Assembly: GCF_004011695.2 (NCBI RefSeq)
Contig: NC_082408.1
Location: 1,721,501 to 1,785,500, forward strand
DNA length: 64,000 bases
Direction of reading: 5' to 3'
DNA from: Ascochyta rabiei
Lineage: Eukaryota; Ascomycota; Dothideomycetes; Pleosporales; Didymellaceae
Part shown: positions 23,603 through 35,085 of the stretch, in pieces
Layout: each line of letters starts with the position of its first letter
Position numbering within the stretch: position 1 is the first letter of the stretch
The notes under the pieces: model-generated
What the model was told of the DNA's origin: nothing
The model's input: only the letters and a program-made list of their open reading frames with translations
Databases searched by the model: none
Program-made: the position numbers and the translations under genes

Positions 23603-23857
23603 TTTGCGCTGATTTCGACTGTTCCAGGCGAGGCAAAGGTAGGGGCAGTGGCGACTACGAAGTTGGGGGAACGCGCTTACAAACGCTCTCGGTGGGCTTG
23701 GGCTGCCCGTCCGTTTTTCAAAAATAATTTAAGTGGGACTGTGAATGACATAGATTGGGGCGCGGGGCAAAATTCGACAACGGACTTCCCCTCTCCCAGG
23801 GCACACAACAGCCACCAACACCCAATACCACAGAGATACCCACGCACAATCGCAGAG
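23603..23857. promoter_or_regulatory. Bidirectional LTV1/NOG2 promoter
   Basis: All the space between two divergent ribosome-assembly genes. It contains TTTTTCAAAAATAATTT at about 23717-23733, A/T-rich and similar in character to the RRPE element of yeast ribosome-biogenesis promoters. The match is loose and I treat it as a candidate only. Confidence 0.5.
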
Positions 23858-25897
23858 ATGGTGCTCGCAAAGTCCAAGAAGGCCGTCGGCCTGGGCAACA
23901 GTCTGATGAACGACAGATTCGGCAAGGGCAAGGGTGCGGACATGCGCCGCGGCAACTTCCAGGGCGGTATTGAACGAACAGGCCAAAACGGCGAGAGGGT
24001 GAGTACTGGCAGGGCGACCGCACTGATATGACCATGTGCTGATACTGTCTAGTACATCACCAACGAGAAGAAGGAGGCTTCGTGGGTGAAGATGCGCTCG
24101 GTTACCGAGCAGGGTGACCTCGACGAATTTCTGTCGACTGCAGAGCTTGCCGGCACCGACTTCACCGCGGAGAAGATGAACAACGTCAAGATCATCCACA
24201 AGGACCAGAAGAACCCGTACCTGTTGTCTGCGACCGAGGAGCGCAACCTCGTCAAGAGGCAGAAGGAGAACAAGGACAAGCTGACGGTTCCGAGGCGACC
24301 GAAGTGGGACTCCAAGACCACACCCCAGCAACTGGACACACGCGAGAAGGAAGCCATGCTGCAGTGGAGGCGAGGTCTTGCCGAGATCACAGAGAACAAC
24401 GACCTGCTGACCACACCGTTCGAGCGTAACCTCGAGGTCTGGAGGCAGCTGTGGCGAGTCATTGAGAGGTCAGACTTGGTCGTCCAAATCGTGGATGCGC
24501 GAAACCCGCTTCTGTTCAGATCCGAGGACCTGGAGGTCTACGTCAAGGAGGTCGACCCCAAGAAGAACAATTTGTTGCTGGTCAACAAGGCAGATATGAT
24601 GACACTCGAGCAGCGATCGGCTTGGGCTGACTACTTCGAGGAGAACGGTGTCAACTACAAGTTCTTCTCGGCTGAGTTGGCCAAGGAGATGAACGAGGCA
24701 AGAGAGCTGGCCGAAGAGGGTGCCGAATCCGAGGAGTACTCGGAGGAGGACGAGGAGGACGAGGAAGATGCCAATTCCGAGGACGATGATCTTGCAAAGG
24801 AAGCGAAGAAGATCGACCTGCAAGACAAGAAAGAGGAGCAGGAGAAGTGGGTTGAAGAGGAGACAATCGACACTCCCGGCGACGGCATACAGCTGGCAGA
24901 CGGCGACGAGCGAACCCGGATATTGACCACCGACGAGTTGGAGGCTTTGTTCCTCCAACATGCGCCCGAAATTGATACCGGACCAGACGGCCAGCCTCGC
25001 AAGACCTCGATTGGTCTGGTTGGTTATCCCAACGTCGGTAAATCGTCCACCATCAACGCTCTCATCGGCGCAAAGAAGGTGTCAGTATCAGCCACGCCAG
25101 GAAAGACAAAGCACTTCCAAACTATCCACCTCAGTGAGAAGGTTGTTCTTTGCGATTGCCCTGGTCTTGTGTTCCCCAGTTTCGCAACCACCAAGGCTGA
25201 GCTCGTCTGCGCTGGTGTGCTCCCCATCGACCAACTGCGAGAGTACACTGGACCTGGAGGTCTTGTCGCCCAACGCATTCCTCAACCCTTCCTCGAGGCC
25301 ATCTACGGTATGAAGATGCAAATCCGCCCCGTTGAAGAAGGCGGCACTGGTGTTCCTACGTCAGACGAGGTGCTGCGCGCCTACGCCATCGCGCGTGGAT
25401 TCCAAACACAAGGTCTTGGTCAGCCAGATGAATCGCGAGCAGCGCGTTACATCCTGAAGGACTACGTCAAGGGCAAGCTGCTCTTCTGCCATCCCCCTCC
25501 CATGGACCCGCCTATCGATCCCAAGTACTTCAACCGCGAGCTCTACGATGCTGCACATTTGCCTGAGAAGCGCCGCGCACGTCTTGCGCGCATGACTGAA
25601 GCTGCCGAGGATGACTCTCTCATGGAGTCTGACGAGTTCGGTCTAGCTCCCAAAACGGGAGAGAAGTCTAAGCACATGGACAAGAGGTTCTTCGGTCCTG
25701 GACAGGGCATGGCGCACGTCAACAAACCCTTCAACTACAAGTACAGCGAGCAGGGCAAGGAGCTGAGCGGCAGGAAACTCAAGCAGATGACTGCTCTCAA
25801 CATGGATGCCGATCCGGCGGACTTGAAGTTGAACAGCAAGAAGCACTTCAAGGCGAACAAGAGGAGGGCGAAGAAGGTGCGATCGGAGTACGAGTAG
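23858..25897 (+). CDS. nog2: Nucleolar GTP-binding protein NOG2 (GNL2), 661 aa
   Basis: Circularly permuted GTPase needed for maturation and nuclear export of the pre-60S subunit. Exons 23858-23998 and 24053-25897. The N-terminus is basic (MVLAKSKKAVGLGNSLMNDR), then the NGP1NT region (NVKIIHKDQKNPYLLS). The permuted motif order is visible: G4 NKAD (about residue 230), then after an acidic insert of about 60 residues G1 GYPNVGKSS (about 370) and G3 DCPG (about 415). The basic tail ends FKANKRRAKKVRSEYE, likely rRNA- or nucleolus-targeting. Length and motif order match the family. Shares a short divergent promoter with LTV1. Confidence 0.96.
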
Positions 25898-26231
25898 GCT
25901 GATTGTTTCACTGTTCTTTTCTTGTTGTTTCGAGAAGGTGGTTGCGTCAAGTGACATCTTCGCTCTATCCACGAATGCATGGTCGGTGTTTCGGATTGCT
26001 TCATAGGTCAGTCGTTCTGACTACATCCAAAATCAAGATATACCTTCATCCACGTTGGCTTACCCTCTTATGCACACTTCCCTTTCTTTCACAAGTCTTG
26101 CATTCATCTGCACCGTTTCCCCAGCAGCCGGCAGCTCCGGCAACAGAACACTCAGGACAAGCATTTGCTAAGACGGAGAACATCCCAAAAGTAGCAAACC
26201 GTCGCGAAACGTTGAGATTTTGCATCTAATC

Positions 26232-26237
26232 TTATCA
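26232..26237 (-). promoter_or_regulatory. Candidate HGATAR iron-regulatory GATA site
   Basis: TGATAA on the minus strand, about 250 bp upstream of the siderophore-transporter start. In many ascomycetes GATA factors of the SreA/SRE type repress siderophore genes through HGATAR. One short match is weak evidence alone. Confidence 0.3.
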
Positions 26238-26486
26238 ATCAGCAAGGCAGTTTGACCACTCCTATGGTACGCACCCCAGAGACCCCACTTTGGGGGATTG
26301 CCATCCAGTAATAGTATGGACCACCTCGTGTTCTGACAGCCTGGCCAGGGACAACTAGTAAGAGCAGCTACAGATCAAGAGACCACTCGGCTCTCACCTC
26401 TAATATACGACTACACGGCTTGCTTCATTGTCTTGCACTGCGCGCAATCTCACCGCGTCTCACCTTTTGCATAGCCTTCCAGCAAG

Positions 26487-28638
26487 ATGGCGACCTCCCC
26501 AGACGATGACCACGTCAAAGAAGTGAATGTTGACAGCAAGAGCATCACCCCAATCGACAAGCCTGCACCGTTGATGGGCACCAAGTCGCCCGGTGTGGCT
26601 CGAATTGAAGCTCTCAACGCTCATACCTCGCGCGTCAACCGCTTCTTCATCTTCTTTGGTCTTTTCATCGTGGCTTACGCTTACGGTCTCGATGGCACCT
26701 TCCGAGGCACTTACCAACCGTATGCAACAGCAGGGTTTCAGACACACTCTACGCTGGCGACGATCAGTCAGTTCCCTATAAAAAGTGATTGTTGTCCTCT
26801 GATCAGTGTTACAATTAGACGTGCTACGAAGTGTCGTCGCTGCAGCAGCCCAGGTACGTTTATGAACCATGCCAAGGAGCAATGCGTGGGTAGCTAACTT
26901 GTGTTCCAGCCAACAGCCGCGAAGATGGGTATATTCATCTGCTCACGAAATGATGGAGGACTACACTGACCGGATCCCAGCCGACGTCTTTGGCCGAGTC
27001 GAAGTTGTCTTGGTGTCGATCTTCTTCTACGTCCTCGGTAGGCCACTCAGCATCGGACTCTGTGCGGCGTCGGTCGGTGAACCTAACTGGCCTAGGCACA
27101 ATCATTGAAGCTGTGAGTAGCGATGTCGAGTCGTTCTCAGCAGGAGCCGTATTCTACCAGGTCTGTACGCACTGCACCACAACATCAGACGGCACACTGA
27201 CAGTACGCAGATTGGCTACACGACCATGATCGTGCTCGTTGAGATCATCATTGCAGACATCACGTCTTTGCGATCTCGCCTGTTCTTTTCCTACGTCCCC
27301 GCCATACCGTTTCTTGTATGGTTTCCTCCTCTTCACGGGTATTCGCGACTGACGTGCGGCAGATCAATACCTGGGTGGCCGGCGACATCAGCCAAGCGGT
27401 CTTGACTGCCACAAGCTGGCGGTGGGGCGTAGGTATGTGGGCTATCATCTACACTGCATGCACGATCCCACTTGTAGGCTCCCTGATGTGGTCATCGTAC
27501 AAAGCGAGGAAGGCCGGAGCACTCGACAACTACAAGACCCCGTACCAACTGCATGGTAGCAAGCGTTTGGCATCGGCACTCTTCTGGCAGCTTGACGTAC
27601 CAGGTATTGTCCTTCTCATTGCAGTGTTTGGCTGCATCCTCACTGTTCGTGCCCCGTCCCCAGACCATTGCAGCAGATCTTGACTGACGAATCCAGCCTT
27701 TTACCATCGCAGGTGGTACCTCCTCCCAATGGGCGACCTCCAAGGTCATCGCTCCGTTGGTAATCGGCCTTCTCTGCATCCCTGCCTTCATCGTCTGGGA
27801 ACGCCGCGCTCCGCATCCCATGCTGCCGTTCCACCTGCTCAAAGATCGTGCTGTCTGGGGCGCTCTTGGCATCGCATGTACGCTGAACTTTGCCTGGACC
27901 ATGCAAGGCGATTTCCTATACACGGTGCTCGTAGTGTCTTTCAACGAGAGCATCAAGAGCGCGACGCGCATCTCCTCGCTGTACAGCTTCAGCTCCGTCA
28001 TCACCGGCCTCTTGCTTGGGCTAATCGTGTTCCGCGTACGGCGCCTCAAGCCCTTCATCGTACTCGGCACGTGCCTGTTCACAGTAGCCTTTGGCCTGCT
28101 GATACGCTACCGCGGCGGGACAGGCGCAGCGAGCCACTCGGGCATCGTGGGCGCACAGATCTGTCTCGGCATCGCGGGCGGCATGTTCCCCTACCCGGCG
28201 CAGGCCAGCATGCAGGCGGCGACCAAGCACGAGCACGTTGCCATCGTCACGGGCATCTACCTCGCGACATACAACGTCGGATCTGCGCTGGGCAACACCG
28301 TCTCCGGCGCTATGTGGCAGCACATGGTCCCCGCAGAGCTGCTGCGGCAGACGGGCAGCGCGCACCTCGCGGCCGAAGTGTACGCCGACCCTTTCCCGTT
28401 CGCGAGTAGCCACCCACCTGGCATGCCGGAGAGAGCCGCAGTCATCCTGGCATACCGACACGTCCAGCGCCTTCTCTGCATCGCCGGCCTCTGCCTCTCC
28501 GTGCTGCTGATAGGCTTCTCCCTCGCCATCCGCAACCCGGAGCTAAGCGACGCGCAGAGCCTCGAGCACGCCGAGGAGCGCGGCGCTGCGACAGAGAAGC
28601 GAGAGAAGAAGGGCCTGTGGGCGTGGCTGAACGAGTAA
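26487..28638 (+). CDS. Siderophore-iron MFS transporter (SIT/ARN family), 594 aa
   Basis: Plasma-membrane major facilitator of the SIT family, importing ferric siderophores by H+ symport. Eight exons: 26487-26766, 26819-26853, 26910-26928, 26981-27037, 27096-27160, 27211-27315, 27363-27644, 27697-28638; total 1785 nt, all phases consistent. One exon is only 19 nt. The soluble N-terminus of about 50 residues precedes the first helix [18 protein letters not shown]. Family stretches include AAKMADVFGR (after splicing), [21 protein letters not shown] and the loop INTWVAGDI. The second half contains [16 protein letters not shown] and [18 protein letters not shown]. About 14 hydrophobic helices expected. 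No siderophore synthetase lies in the window, so it may serve xenosiderophore uptake; substrate unknown. Confidence 0.92.
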
Positions 28639-28898
28639 ACACGCACCATAAGCCGGCGCGCGAGACGTCCAGTGCCGAAGTGGTGGTGGTGGTACTACAG
28701 GAACCGTGCGTGTATCGCGTGCGGACGGTTGGTTATCAGGAGTTCAGGCGGCTCCTGTTGGTTTATAAAGCAATACCTACATGATAATCGTCCGAATTGC
28801 TCACTAGGCTGCCGACCTGCTTCGATCGCCCCAAGCCAAACACACGTCAGTGAAGCAAAACACAAACCGTAGCTCGACGCAACCAGGGGAGTCAGCCT

Positions 28899-28902
<4 letters not shown>

Positions 28903-28944
<42 letters not shown>

Positions 28945-28958
28945 CTCTCTCTCTCTCT
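28903..28958. repeat. (AC)n(TC)n microsatellite
   Basis: About 40 bp of AC dinucleotides followed by about 17 bp of TC dinucleotides, in the 3' flank shared with the GT32 gene. Apart from this, 28639-29609 shows no gene. Confidence 0.95.
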
Positions 28959-29609
28959 GTCTCTCGGCGTGCGGACATGCATTCGGAACGGCTCGGAACG
29001 AGGAAGGCGTTGCTTTCGGACAGGTGTGGTGTGGGTTTCAGCTAGCGACGAAGAGAGTGTATGGTGTGAATATCTAGGCGCCAGGACAGAATGAGCAAGC
29101 ATGCGAGTGCAACGAAAGAATCAAGATGAAATAAAACACGACATCTCATCGTGACGTGCATGCATGCATGGTTCCCAGGTTTGGTCTTGGTCGTCTAGAC
29201 TTTGTATTGTATCTAGTGTGCGGCATTTAAAACGCCTCGTCTTCCCCGGAGCGTCCTAAGCATTGCGATGCGGCACCGTGTGTCTCTCTTTGTATGTCTA
29301 TGCCTGGTTGCAGTGACGCCGTCCTGTCTCTCTCTCCCTAGTCTTTCTTTTCGAATGGAAAGGATACGCCGTTGAAGCGTGTCCGTGGCTCGTTGTTGCG
29401 TCCCGCGGAGACGCGCAAATGGGATTAAATGGCGTAGAAAAATAGTGACATGCGTGTATGTGCGAAGTCGGAGGATGGAAACAGAAATGGGGTGTTGGTG
29501 AAGTGAAGAATGCAATATAGTCGTGAGGATATGCGCCGGAATATGCAGGATGGTAGTACAGAACGCGCTCGTCAAACATCAGTGCGGTCGAGGGATAGTC
29601 AAGCGTGGA

Positions 29610-30710
29610 CTAGACCTCGTGTCGGTCGTTCAGCTCGACGTCCTTTTGGCTAATGCGGCGGTAGAAGGGCAGTCGAGTGTATGCGGATCGGAGCCTGGGC
29701 GAGCCGGGTTGCTTGTAGCCCTTGTTCAGGAAGAAGATCTTGTACAGCAAGCCGAGAATGGTGAAGCCAAGGGTGAAGCCGACAAGGGTGACGAATATCC
29801 AGTGCTTGCCCAGCCAGAAGATGACCTTTACGTCCGTCCTGTGCCAACTGTTGCCGAGGTGATGGGTGAAGAAGCTCCAGGCGTGGTTGTTGTACTCTTC
29901 AGGGAAGAGGATGCGCAGGCGGTCGTCGCCTTGGGGGTTCTGGTTCATGTAGTGGCGCCAGACCAGACTGAGATAGAGAGGACCGGTGGATGCCATGACG
30001 GTGATGTAGGGGAGGGGCCAGCGGCGGTTGTAGTAGGTCAGAGAGTCAATGGCCTTGAGGAAGAATGGGTGGTGGGGCACTGCGCCCATGACGTCGTTGG
30101 AGATACCGGTGGGGATTGTGCGGCGAACCCAGGCTGGGTAAGCAAGGAGAGGATCGAGACTGCGATTGCAACCCTGGGCGTGGTTAGTGGGGTAGGAGAG
30201 GTGGCTTGCGAGCGGTACGTACATCGTCCAAGTCGATGTAGATGCCACCGAAGTGGTGCAGGACAAAGTATCGAATCGTGTCGGCACGCTGGATGGGATA
30301 GGGATAGCCGTCAAACGTCTCGAGGAACCATGGATACTCGTTGGCAATGAACTCGCGGGCCTTCTTGTCGGTCCAGAGCTAGTGCTGTCAGCAACTTGTC
30401 CGAGCAGTGGGTGGGCGTGTTGCGGCAGTACCTTGTACTCGTAGTCCGGGTGCAGGTCCATACAGCTCTGCTGGGGCCCCTTCCAGTGCGCAGGGATGCT
30501 GTCGTTGATGTACGTCTGGTGGATGATCTTGGGGACTAACTGCGGACGGTCACTGCCTGCACTCGAGTTGGGAGCGGGCAGTTCGCCGCGCAGGATGGCA
30601 TCGTCGAGGCCCGTGGCCACCAGCAGGCCGAGAAGTGTCCAGACGCTGTGCAGTGCGAAGCCGAGGACGACAACGGTGACGAGCAAGAATATGGTGACGC
30701 CTCTGCGCAT
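29610..30710 (-). CDS. SUR1/CSH1-like GT32 glycosyltransferase, 332 aa
   Basis: Type II membrane glycosyltransferase of family GT32, resembling the catalytic subunits that add mannose to inositol phosphorylceramide (SUR1, CSH1) in the Golgi. Exons (minus): 30710-30432, 30378-30223, 30173-29610; total 999 nt. The N-terminal signal anchor is at about residues 5-34. The GT32 start PKIIHQTYIN is followed by DYEYKLWTD across splice 1. The DXD-type motif IYIDLDD sits at splice 2 and binds the metal-nucleotide sugar. A second hydrophobic segment (FVTLVGFTLGFTILGLLY) lies near the C-terminus, with a basic tail. Substrate is inferred from family, not shown. Confidence 0.9.
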   Translation of the reverse strand: MRRGVTIFLLVTVVVLGFALHSVWTLLGLLVATGLDDAILRGELPAPNSSAGSDRPQLVPKIIHQTYINDSIPAHWKGPQQSCMDLHPDYEYKVLPQHAHPLLGQVADSTSSGPTRRPASSLPTSIHGSSRRLTAIPIPSSVPTRFDTLSCTTSVASTSTWTMYVPLASHLSYPTNHAQGCNRSLDPLLAYPAWVRRTIPTGISNDVMGAVPHHPFFLKAIDSLTYYNRRWPLPYITVMASTGPLYLSLVWRHYMNQNPQGDDRLRILFPEEYNNHAWSFFTHHLGNSWHRTDVKVIFWLGKHWIFVTLVGFTLGFTILGLLYKIFFLNKGYKQPGSPRLRSAYTRLPFYRRISQKDVELNDRHEV

Positions 30711-31926
30711 GGTGGCGGTTGGTGCTCGTCTGCGACCTCCTTTTTCTTCGTGCTTCTTAGCGTATTTGCGGGGGCGGGCGGTGGAATGTTGGGGCAGAGA
30801 GCGGTGGAGGGGTCAAGCACTCGTGCAGCGCAGGAGACGAGTCGGGGCGGGGTGTCGTGTCTCGAGGGGCGAGGCAGCGGCGAGGAGGCGTGCAGTGCAG
30901 GTGAGGTGCAGGTGCAGGTGCGCAAGAGCGAGACCACAGAGCGACAGAGACCAAGCCTGGTGCTGGTGGCTGTGCTGCAGCTAGCTACGGCGCCCGTAAT
31001 CTCGCTTGCATCTCCAACACCCCCACACCCTGCCGCGTTGCGCACCGCTGGGCAGCCAATCGCATCTCGCCTAGCGAGCTGTCACAAGCTCAGACGCGGG
31101 GGCGCCTCTGCACTTTTCTCTGCGACACGCGCCCAGGCCAGTGTCTCGGCGCGAGCATAGCAGGAGATACGCTGCAATACGAGGGTACGCCGTTGTGTCG
31201 TGTATACACCCTATGCAGCAGACAGCATAGCATCACAGTGCCATTGGATGTTGACACCGTGCCCACCGCTGCCCACCGCAGCCCACCGCAGCCCACCTCA
31301 CCTTCGCAGTGTGGCCTGAATCCGGAGCCCGTTGCGGATAGGGGGCTGGGCCGCCGTGGAGTCTGCTCCGTCTATGACGATGACCGTCTCCAACGCGCTC
31401 ATGGTGGAATGACCCCACAACACCAAGCGAGCTCTTACTCTGGAAGCCTCGTCCACCTCTAGACGCTCGCGCTTACTCGCGCTCACCGAGCTTGACAACC
31501 TTGGATGGCTGCAAGACTATCTCTCTGATAGATTTCTTCCTAGAGCATGGTCAGGTGGTAAACGTTGTCTTGTCGCTCAGCCTCTTAGACGCCCTTGCAA
31601 CATGGCAACATGCTTCAAGTGAATCAAGTCTGGACCTGCCTAATCCATATGACAACAAACGACACGCCTGGGCACGGGAGGAAGCGGTAGCTGCAGACGC
31701 TCCGAACGCTGCTCTTGCTCACCTCACACGACACTCAAGACTATACACATGCACGCTTTCCTGACTTCCTTCCTTCCTTCCTTCCTTCCTTCCTTCCTCA
31801 CACGACACTCAAGACTGTACACATGCACGCTTTCCTGACTTCCTTCCTTCCCCACACCACCTAGTACTATGCTTCCGTCCGACCTGTCTCCAGGCTAGCC
31901 CATCGAAAACACCTTGCACTCGCGTT
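30711..31926. other. Intergenic with a tandem duplication
   Basis: No gene supported. At 31725-31855 a block of about 70 bp (CACACGACACTCAAGACT, then ACATGCACGC, then CTTCC repeats) is present twice in tandem with almost no change, separated by (TTCC)n. GCCCACC triplication lies near 31262-31298. Confidence 0.6.
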
Positions 31927-33165
31927 ATGCACTTTACCTTGAGCGCTGTATCTGCATACGTCTCACTTGCGGCAGCCGTCTCCGCAGCACCCGCCTCGCA
32001 GGCATCAACAAGTAGGGCAACGCCAGCTAACACAAGCAATGATTCCACTCGAGTACGAATAGAGCCCGGCGACTAGCACGAGCCCGATTCCTCACGTGTG
32101 GTTTTTCTCGCCGTGTCCATGTTCAGCATAAGCGCCATAGCTGGCATGTTGGGTACAAGACCCATACTCTCTACGAACCTGTAGTAACAGCCAAGCTAGG
32201 TCACCGAGTGCGACAAATAGGCCGCGACCCGTACATCAAACTCTGCCTGGCACAGATCCTCATTCTCTCCCTCTACCTCGCCTCCATGGTATTTGTCTTC
32301 TCCGCTGCGGTCGTCGAAAGCGGACTCGGCCTTTCGTCTTTGAAGGTCTGTCGAGGAGCGGTACTCCTCTGTCTCAGCTTCTACATGCTCAGCAAGGTCT
32401 TGATGTGAGTCATCTTACATGAATCAAGGACGCCCTCTACAGGTGCCACAGTGGCTAGTGGTCTCTGACCTCGTCACACAGGTACCTCTTTCTTGTCGAA
32501 AGAGTACATGCACTTCGAGCTCCGTTCGTGAAGAGGGTTCGCGACTGGGTATGCGTGACTGGGTTTATACTGGTCGTTGTTGGCTTCACCAGCATCGCGG
32601 TAGTGGCTTTTATAAAACCTCTGGCTGAGGTGTCAGCAATCGATGGCCGTTGCCGCATCGGCATTCCACGACACACCACGCTCCCCTTGCTATTGTACGA
32701 TGTCTCTCTCAACATTCTCCTCACGTCCGTTTTTATCCATCTTTCGAGTCCACTCGTCCGGTCGGGAAAGCCTTCAGCCGCGGCGTTTCCCGCGACTCAC
32801 TTGACGATTTGCCTTGGGAACATGTGCGGCGGCTCCAGAGCGGACAACAGCCTCCTCCAGGCCAATCGAGGTAACCAAGCCGCGACGAAGAAGATGGAAA
32901 GGATGCTGCTCAGGACGTTTGTTGGGTCGGTGCTCGTAATGATTCCCACGATTGGCAACGTGGCAGCCTTGACCGCACTTCAAGGACGAGAACTGGGCTG
33001 GGTGTGCTTGATAGCCTGCAGCTCCGATGGTTCATCTGCTGCCCTAGACCGCTGGTTGCAAGACTGACCATGGCTGCAGTCGTTTGGACAGTAAGCGTGC
33101 TCCACTGGTTGACCGTTGGCTCCAAGGAGAAAGAGAGGAAAGAAGTGGCTGGATACATGATATGA
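31927..33165 (+). CDS. Fungal multi-pass integral membrane protein, function unknown
   Basis: I am confident in three 3' exons: about 32127-32404, 32482-33029 and 33080-33165. They encode hydrophobic helices (LAQILILSLYLASMVFVFSAA; CRGAVLLCLSFYMLSKVLMYLF; VTGFILVVVGFTSIAVVAF; LLLYDVSLNILLTSVFI) and the motif YLFLVERVHALRAPF made by splice 2. They end in SSDVVWTVSVLHWLTVG across splice 3. The pattern recalls a large family of predicted seven-helix-like proteins in Pezizomycotina with no assigned function. The 5' end is uncertain: a first exon 31927-32052 (ATG, hydrophobic leader AVSAYVSLAAAVSAA) joined to 32127 keeps frame and gives 345 aa, but the donor is weak. A further frame at 33212-33493 might be an extra 3' exon. 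Confidence 0.55.
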
Positions 33166-33519
33166 CTTGTTCTTATCCATGTCTGACTACCCAACACTGA
33201 CTGCTCTACAGCTCTCGTTTGTCGCATCGCCAACCCTCGCCGCATACGGCACGCCGCTCCGGCACGATGGAAACGACACCCAGCGGAGCATCGGACGCAT
33301 CTTCAGCTGTCGCCCTCGCAGAGGCACTGTCCGTGGATTGCCAAGGCCATCACCGTCCCCAACTAGCAGAAGTACTCTGCCCTGTGCGTATCTCCGACAT
33401 GGCGATCACAAGCCTAAAGCCATCAGTTGGTCACGACGACCTGGACGTGCTGGAAGCCAAGCTACACCCAGATGCTCCAGCTCCTGTACGCTAGTTGACT
33501 GTGCTCTTTCCTGGCGCCC

Positions 33520-34102
33520 TCAGAAATCCGAGTCGTCCTCGTCGACAATGGTTTGCGACAAGAGGCCACGCCTGCGGGGTCCGGGAGCCTTGTCCAGTAC
33601 AGGTTGAGTAGGAGGCGCGGGATCTAGTGTCGGTTCCTGCTTGTGGCGCCGGGCAGCTCTGAAATCGGCAGTAGTACGGCGCTTGGGAGGGTTGGCTTGA
33701 GAGGCAGTGTCGATGCTGAGGGAGGAGGACAGAAAGCTGAAGATGAGGTAGAGGATAGCGCCCGTCATGCACCCTATGAGGCCGGCAGTTCCGAGGTAGA
33801 TGTAGATTGTCTGTTGGGCTTAGCAGTGCACCCTTGTTGTCTCTTTTGTCAGCTATGAATGGTACCTCAATCCGCTCGAGCCATTTCAGCTGTAGCGGTA
33901 ACGTGATGACGTGGAACAGGCGCTTTGCAAGATGTAGGAAGGGAAGAAGCAGAAAGCGGGCGAGTATCCATATTGGTGACAGCACGAAGACGATTGCATG
34001 TAGTAGTGGCGAAAGGAGGAAACGGAGGGCATGGATGAGCTTGGTGGTGGGCCACGAGACGAGCTGCACAAGGATGGAGACGTTGACCCGTGCCGTGTCC
34101 AT
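33520..34102 (-). CDS. Small conserved membrane protein, function unknown, 175 aa
   Basis: Exons (minus): 34102-33866 and 33810-33520, joined at a 55 nt intron with a good GTACCA donor and CCAACAG acceptor. The N-terminal 80 residues are strongly hydrophobic with aromatic and Pro residues (LLSPLLHAIVFVLSPIWILA; FLLLPFLHLAKRLFHVITL). After the splice another helix follows (YLGTAGLIGCMTGAILYLIF), then a basic, Pro-rich cytosolic-looking tail ending in acidic DEDDSDF. I recognise the general look of a fungal membrane protein but cannot name a family. Good splice phase and coherent topology support a real gene. Confidence 0.7.
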
Positions 34103-34276
34103 ATCGCGGGGGGGGTGGATGTTGGGCAGAGGGAGACGAGAGGGAGGGAGCTACGAGGTGTTCATGGTGACGTATGGGCACGCACGAACATGATTGGCAA
34201 TGTACCGCAGCACGGAAATCTGTCCATGCTGGCCGTGGAACTTGGAAGGATGGATGGGAGGGAGATGTGAGAAGGG

Positions 34277-34334
34277 CGCAAGACGCAAGACGCAAGATGC
34301 AAGACGCAAGACGCAAGATGCAAGACGCAAGACG
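34277..34334. repeat. (CGCAAGA) heptamer array
   Basis: Eight tandem heptamers, CGCAAGA or TGCAAGA. The variant copy appears every third unit, giving a 21 bp higher-order period. Lies between the small membrane-protein gene and the AMPK beta gene, about 310 bp upstream of the latter's start. Confidence 0.92.
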
Positions 34335-34646
34335 AGGCCGCTGTGGCTCGTGCGGAGTACGGTATCGGCGATGGACAGCTGCAAGACATGCGAATCACCG
34401 TCCCGCTGCATGCATGCTGAGAGCTGAGAGGGGAAGGGGCGACGGTGCAGAGCAGAGCTAGCCTCGACGTCTGATCGTCACCGTCCACATCTACCGTCTA
34501 CGTCTACCGTCTACTGAGCACCGTGTACCGGCTACCGGTCTTCCGCCTCGAAGCGCACGCAGTCGGTACTACGGGCAGCCGTGCTTGCGTGTTGTGTTTG
34601 CGTGTTTGCGTGTTTACGTGTTTGCGCGCATCGCAGCGCCGGATCC

Positions 34647-35053
34647 ATGGGCAACCAGCAGAGTAGTCACGATGCGTCACATGCGCAACCGCACTCGCAC
34701 CTAAGCAGTCAGCACGCGGCGCCGACGTACCGCACGGGCAGACGCGAGAGCATCCAGCACACGATCAAGGCGGCGCAGATCGCCCCTCCGTCGGCCAGCC
34801 TCGAGAGCGCCCAGGCCAACACGACGGCCCACGTCACCAGCCAGCCGCGCGCCGCCCACGACCGCCGCAGTGTGCGCGACCCCAGCCCGGACAGGATGGG
34901 CAACGAGCAGAGCAGCCAGAAGAAGGAGCGGGAGCGGGAAGAGCGACAGGAGCGACTGGAGAGGTGGAGCCGCCAGTCCACGCCCCAGCCTGCGCCCGCG
35001 AGCTCGACCTCACCAGCACCTCGTCCCCCACCGCCGCCCGCCAGCACCAGCGC

Positions 35054-35085
<32 letters not shown>

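Noticed and set aside
33212..33493. Frame reading METTPSGASDASSAVALAEA onward, possible extra 3' exon of the membrane protein
   Set aside because: It can be reached only with an intron whose donor I cannot place convincingly; the shorter model ends in a good stop at 33165.
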